The notes under the pieces were generated by a model, which was not told the origin of the DNA, ran no database searches, and saw nothing but the letters and a program-made list of their open reading frames with translations. Positions 6,757 to 6,759 of a DNA stretch of 6,759 bases are shown here, piece after piece. Made by a program: the position numbers and the translations under genes. This DNA comes from Desulfotomaculum sp. (GTDB lineage: Bacteria; Bacillota; Desulfotomaculia; Desulfotomaculales; Nap2-2B). The stretch covers positions 1 through 6,759 of the forward strand of contig DOTD01000067.1 of NCBI GenBank assembly GCA_003513005.1. The letters run 5' to 3'. Position 1 is the stretch's first letter; the number at the start of each line of letters is the position of its first letter.

Positions 6757-6759
6757 ACT

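Overview
The window holds an intact two-gene operon encoding a compact, divergent AddAB-type helicase-nuclease (addB then addA, the order known from Bacillus). It is preceded by the 3' end of an ISAzo13-type transposase gene. All three coding regions lie on the + strand. Likely origin is a Firmicutes bacterium, perhaps a mid-GC Clostridia of the Peptococcaceae type. This is inferred from the addB-addA order, the iron-sulfur form of AddB, purine-rich Shine-Dalgarno sequences (GGAGGAGG before addA) and AT-rich intergenic DNA around coding DNA of roughly 50% GC. The genus assignment is weak.

Layout. Positions 1-177 are the last 58 codons of the transposase, so an insertion sequence ends shortly downstream; its left end is outside the window. 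Positions 178-440 are AT-rich and noncoding. They hold an operator-like palindrome (274-289), a Rho-independent terminator (about 293-328), a candidate extended -10 promoter (368-396) and a strong Shine-Dalgarno at the addB start. Positions 441-3569 encode AddB (1042 aa) and 3562-6756 encode AddA (1064 aa), overlapping by 8 nt. The window ends 3 nt after the AddA stop codon.

How the genes work together. From knowledge of the family, AddA supplies the superfamily 1A motor and one RecB-like nuclease. AddB supplies the second nuclease, held by a 4Fe-4S cluster, and a motor-like scaffold that scans for Chi. Together they resect double-strand breaks for RecA-dependent recombination. All AddA helicase motifs and both nuclease active sites can be read here. 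AddB has no Walker A or Walker B motif, so it should be a purely structural or Chi-scanning motor relic. The terminator and local promoter appear to insulate the operon from the neighbouring insertion sequence.

I see no undescribed system beyond this. The points most worth a second look are the ATP-site-less AddB, its start codon (GTG 441 or a rare ATT 450), the palindrome-terminator pair, the unusually short AddA C-terminus and an in-frame 12-bp tandem duplication in addA.
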